Assembly: GCA_914767715.1 (NCBI GenBank)
Contig: OU612067.1
Location: forward strand, 20,560,162 to 20,620,161
Source of the DNA: Membranipora membranacea
Taxonomy: Eukaryota > Bryozoa > Gymnolaemata > Cheilostomatida > Membraniporidae
DNA: 60,000 nt
Direction of reading: 5' to 3'
A model generated the notes under the pieces. The model saw only the letters and a list, made by a program, of their open reading frames with translations. It was not told the origin of the DNA and searched no databases. Every line of letters starts with the position of its first letter. The first letter of the stretch is position 1. Below are positions 57,467 through 60,000 of the stretch, piece by piece. The position numbers were made by a program, and so were the translations under genes.

Positions 57467-59393
57467 ATTTGTGGAGCTTGAATTAATTGTTTTATATAAC
57501 AACAATTTAACTTTGTCAATTATATACCATAGAATAAACAGACATGTAATAATACTAAACAAACATAATTGTTGTTGTTAGCAACACGCTCCTATCCCCC
57601 TCTCTCCAATCCCATAACCTGATCCAAGATTAAATATGGACCGTACAAGGACTCCACGTGATATTTCCGTATCCACCCTCCTTTGGCTGACAATATTGTA
57701 TTGTGGCCCGCACTAGGATTTTGAGCCCGATTGTGATTTGTAGAGGTCTCAAAATTATTTCCTTTCATTGGTTGGTAAATTTGTTGTTTGATGTTTTTGC
57801 TGTCGTGATCATTTCACTCATTTCATCACTTGCATAATGGTGGCAATTCATCTACTCAATGTGCTAAAATAGTGACATAGAAATTCTTGATGTATATACA
57901 TACATACATAAAAAACGACATGCTTATGGTTTTTTAATACTTAACTCAAGAATTTAGCTGAATCGCTTCGATTATGTGATATTCAACAATGATCAGGTGT
58001 TTACGGCAGCATTCGCTGCTTTGGATTGTTGCTGTGACAAGAGATAGTGGTGTTGAGATCATGAATTGTAAAAATTGACAATTTGCAGATGTCTAGCAAA
58101 TAACCAAACGGTGGCAGAAGGGGACACATCGATTTCCCCATAGAGCTGATAAAAGTTATACCTCAAAGAGGGGATGTCACAACTCTAGTTTCAAACTATC
58201 TGTCTTGCCCCTTGTTGCGTTTTGAGTAACCATTTTTATATATGCACTCGTAAATTATGATGGCATGAACTGATGAATAAAAATTAGGTTAAGTTTTAGG
58301 AGAGGGAAAATTTGAGGCACTTAGTAGTTACTCATCTTCTTCTCTTAATATTAAGCTCCGACCTCAGGAAATCACAATTTATAGCTAGCCATCGTTTAGT
58401 TGAGCCAAGCTCTAGCTAGCTATAAAGAACAAGGACAAACAACTGAATGCAAACGATCAGATGGGCACAAATAGCTTGTCTTGACAAAGGCTTCATCATA
58501 ATCATAATAGTATGCTATCCTACAGTTTCTAACTAATTTAGTTTTGATGCTCGTACGCAACGGATAAGCTGAATATTTTTTAACTTGCCAGATAACTAGA
58601 GAGAGAGGGAGAATGTGATGGAATGATGAAGTAAGTTATCGCTGTATGATTGTGCAGATTGGACATTTTGAGTGGCATAACGGAGAAACATATCTTCCTG
58701 TTACATGTGTTATACCCTATTACCCTAGTACAAGTTGTAAAAATTGATAAATTTTCACAAAAGTGGAGCAGTTCACTGTATAACCGGTCTTGACAAGCTT
58801 TGTTCAGGGGTTAGGGAGTCAAGCTTATCAAGACAGGCTCTCCCCCATAATGATGAATAGGCAAAGACCCTGAAGCTAGCCTTCACGCGGCTACTATTTT
58901 TGTTTTGCCAAAACAAAAAAAGTAGCCGCGTGAGAAGCCGATTGAGAAGGCTGCACTGATTCTAGCCTGTCTTGAGAAGCTATTTTCGGACCTTGTCAAG
59001 ACAGGATACCCTGAATCCATCTACATTGCTCCATAACGTGCTAATTATTGCCAGTATTAGTCAGAGCAATGAAGAGGGAGTTCATTGGTCAGAGCTATAT
59101 TGGAGATTTCAATGGAGTTATTATATAACCCTATGGTGATAAAATTGACTGGTCTTAAATGGGCCAATGAGCATGAGGTAAATAGCTTGACCTAATACCA
59201 AATTTGTTGCACCCCTCCTCAAATAAAAGATAATTATAAGATCGAATCTTCTTTGAGGCTAGAAACATTGTGGCTGGGTCTTAGTTTAAGATTAAGATAG
59301 GATGTACACAGCTTGCATATATCAAATGTAAGAAAAGATAAGAGAGTCAGTCAGTCATTATATGACTGAAAAAGCAAGCATAAATCCTGTAGT
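57464..59393. other. Downstream intergenic region
   Basis: No gene or exon was recognised. The right half holds repeated short motifs of the form TGTCTTGACAAG and its inverse (about 58473, 58787, 58822, 58965, 58995) surrounding the hairpin at 58884-58932. Confidence 0.5.
58884..58932. repeat. Hairpin inside a nest of inverted motifs
   Basis: Arms CACGCGGCTACTATTTTTGT and the inverse ending AGTAGCCGCGTG pair over 24 bases with one mismatch and almost no loop. It is flanked on both sides by TCTTGACAAG-like inverted motifs between 58786 and 59010. Confidence 0.8.
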
Positions 59394-59439
59394 GGTTAAC
59401 AGAGGATCTTGAAGGTTCATAAGCAGGATAAATATTTGA

Positions 59440-60000
59440 ATGAGGCCAATGAGGCCATCAACTGGTCCGAGTTTGAAAGAATTCCGATGGCTATTTAAAT
59501 TTTTTACCCTGCGTTTGGCATGTTTTTTAATGACAAAAGTGGCCCTCGTTAAAAATGTCGCTGACGCCAAACTAAAAGGGGCAGCCCCAAACGGGTTTCA
59601 GTTCCAAAGTCAGCATGAAATTCCCCACGGTTTACCGTAGGTTAGGAGGAAATCTATTTTTTGAACTGGCCGTAAAAAAAGCAAAGGGTCCCCCCTTTGT
59701 TACTTTTTTTAATTTTAAAGTCGCTCTCATTTCCGTTCTATTTATCGTAGGATCTTCATATTCTGGAATTTGAATGAGGCCAATGAGGCCATCAACTGGT
59801 CCGAGTTTGAGAGAATTCCGATGGATATTTAAATTTTTTACCCTGCGTTTGGCATGTTTTATAATGACAAAAGTGGCCCTCGTTAAAAGTGTCGCTGACG
59901 CCAAACTAAAAGGGGCAGCCCCAAACGGGTTTCAGTTCCAAAGTCAGCATGAAATTCCCCACGGTTTACAGTAGGTTAGGAGGAAATCTATTTTTTGAAC
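59440..60000. repeat. 334-bp tandem satellite running off the window
   Basis: The block beginning ATGAGGCCAATGAGGCCATC at 59440 recurs at 59774, 334 bases later, with only a handful of substitutions through 60000. The first unit is complete and the second is cut by the window end; part of the unit also extends left to about 59420. Open frames on both strands recur in each unit but show no recognisable domain. Confidence 0.9.

Noticed and set aside
59440-59640. Recurrent open frame MRPMRPSTGPSL in the satellite
   Set aside because: Present because the repeat unit lacks stops in that frame; the other strand is open as well and no domain is seen.
1-60000. CRISPR array, operon or prokaryotic system
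   Set aside because: Genes are intron-bearing and animal in type; the tandem repeats have no unique spacers.

Overview
The window is nuclear DNA from an animal. It is AT-rich, its genes are split into many short exons with GT-AG splice sites, and they include an SLC8/NCX exchanger with paired Calx-beta domains, an ORC6, a RASL10 GTPase and a CUB-like/sushi membrane receptor. The introns are full of fold-back DNA elements and tRNA-derived SINEs. An invertebrate is likely, but I cannot fix the phylum from sequence alone. I rebuilt the exons by hand. In all five models every exon-exon phase closes, giving open frames of 248, 874, 261, 636 and 604 residues.

Layout. 1-2570: no recognisable gene. 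2664-4521 (+): RASL10-like Ras GTPase, two exons, ending in a CaaX box. 6885-30376 (-): a full sodium/calcium exchanger in 16 exons, convergent with RASL10. 33155-38658 (-): ORC6 in 7 exons. 40964-57341 (+): a BUD22/SRFBP1-family nucleolar protein in 15 exons, head-to-head with ORC6 across about 2.3 kb. Nested antisense in its 6.7-kb sixth intron (45485-50073, -) is a single-pass receptor: signal peptide, two CUB-like beta domains, three sushi domains, a transmembrane helix and a tyrosine-rich tail. 57342-60000: intergenic, with AT microsatellite, fold-back DNA and a 334-bp tandem satellite running off the end.

The genes are not an operon and share no pathway. ORC6 (replication licensing) and BUD22/SRFBP1 (ribosome biogenesis) are growth-linked and divergently placed. 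NCX exports calcium at the plasma membrane. RASL10 is an atypical Ras-like switch.

Most notable: (1) the nested receptor has an ITAM-like pair of YxxI/L motifs, an ITIM-like site and two YxN sites in one tail; (2) a perfect 72-bp inverted repeat brackets the last ORC6 exon; (3) several non-autonomous elements carry terminal inverted repeats, two of them with exact 9-bp target-site duplications; (4) two minisatellites, in introns of different genes, share a CTACAC core.
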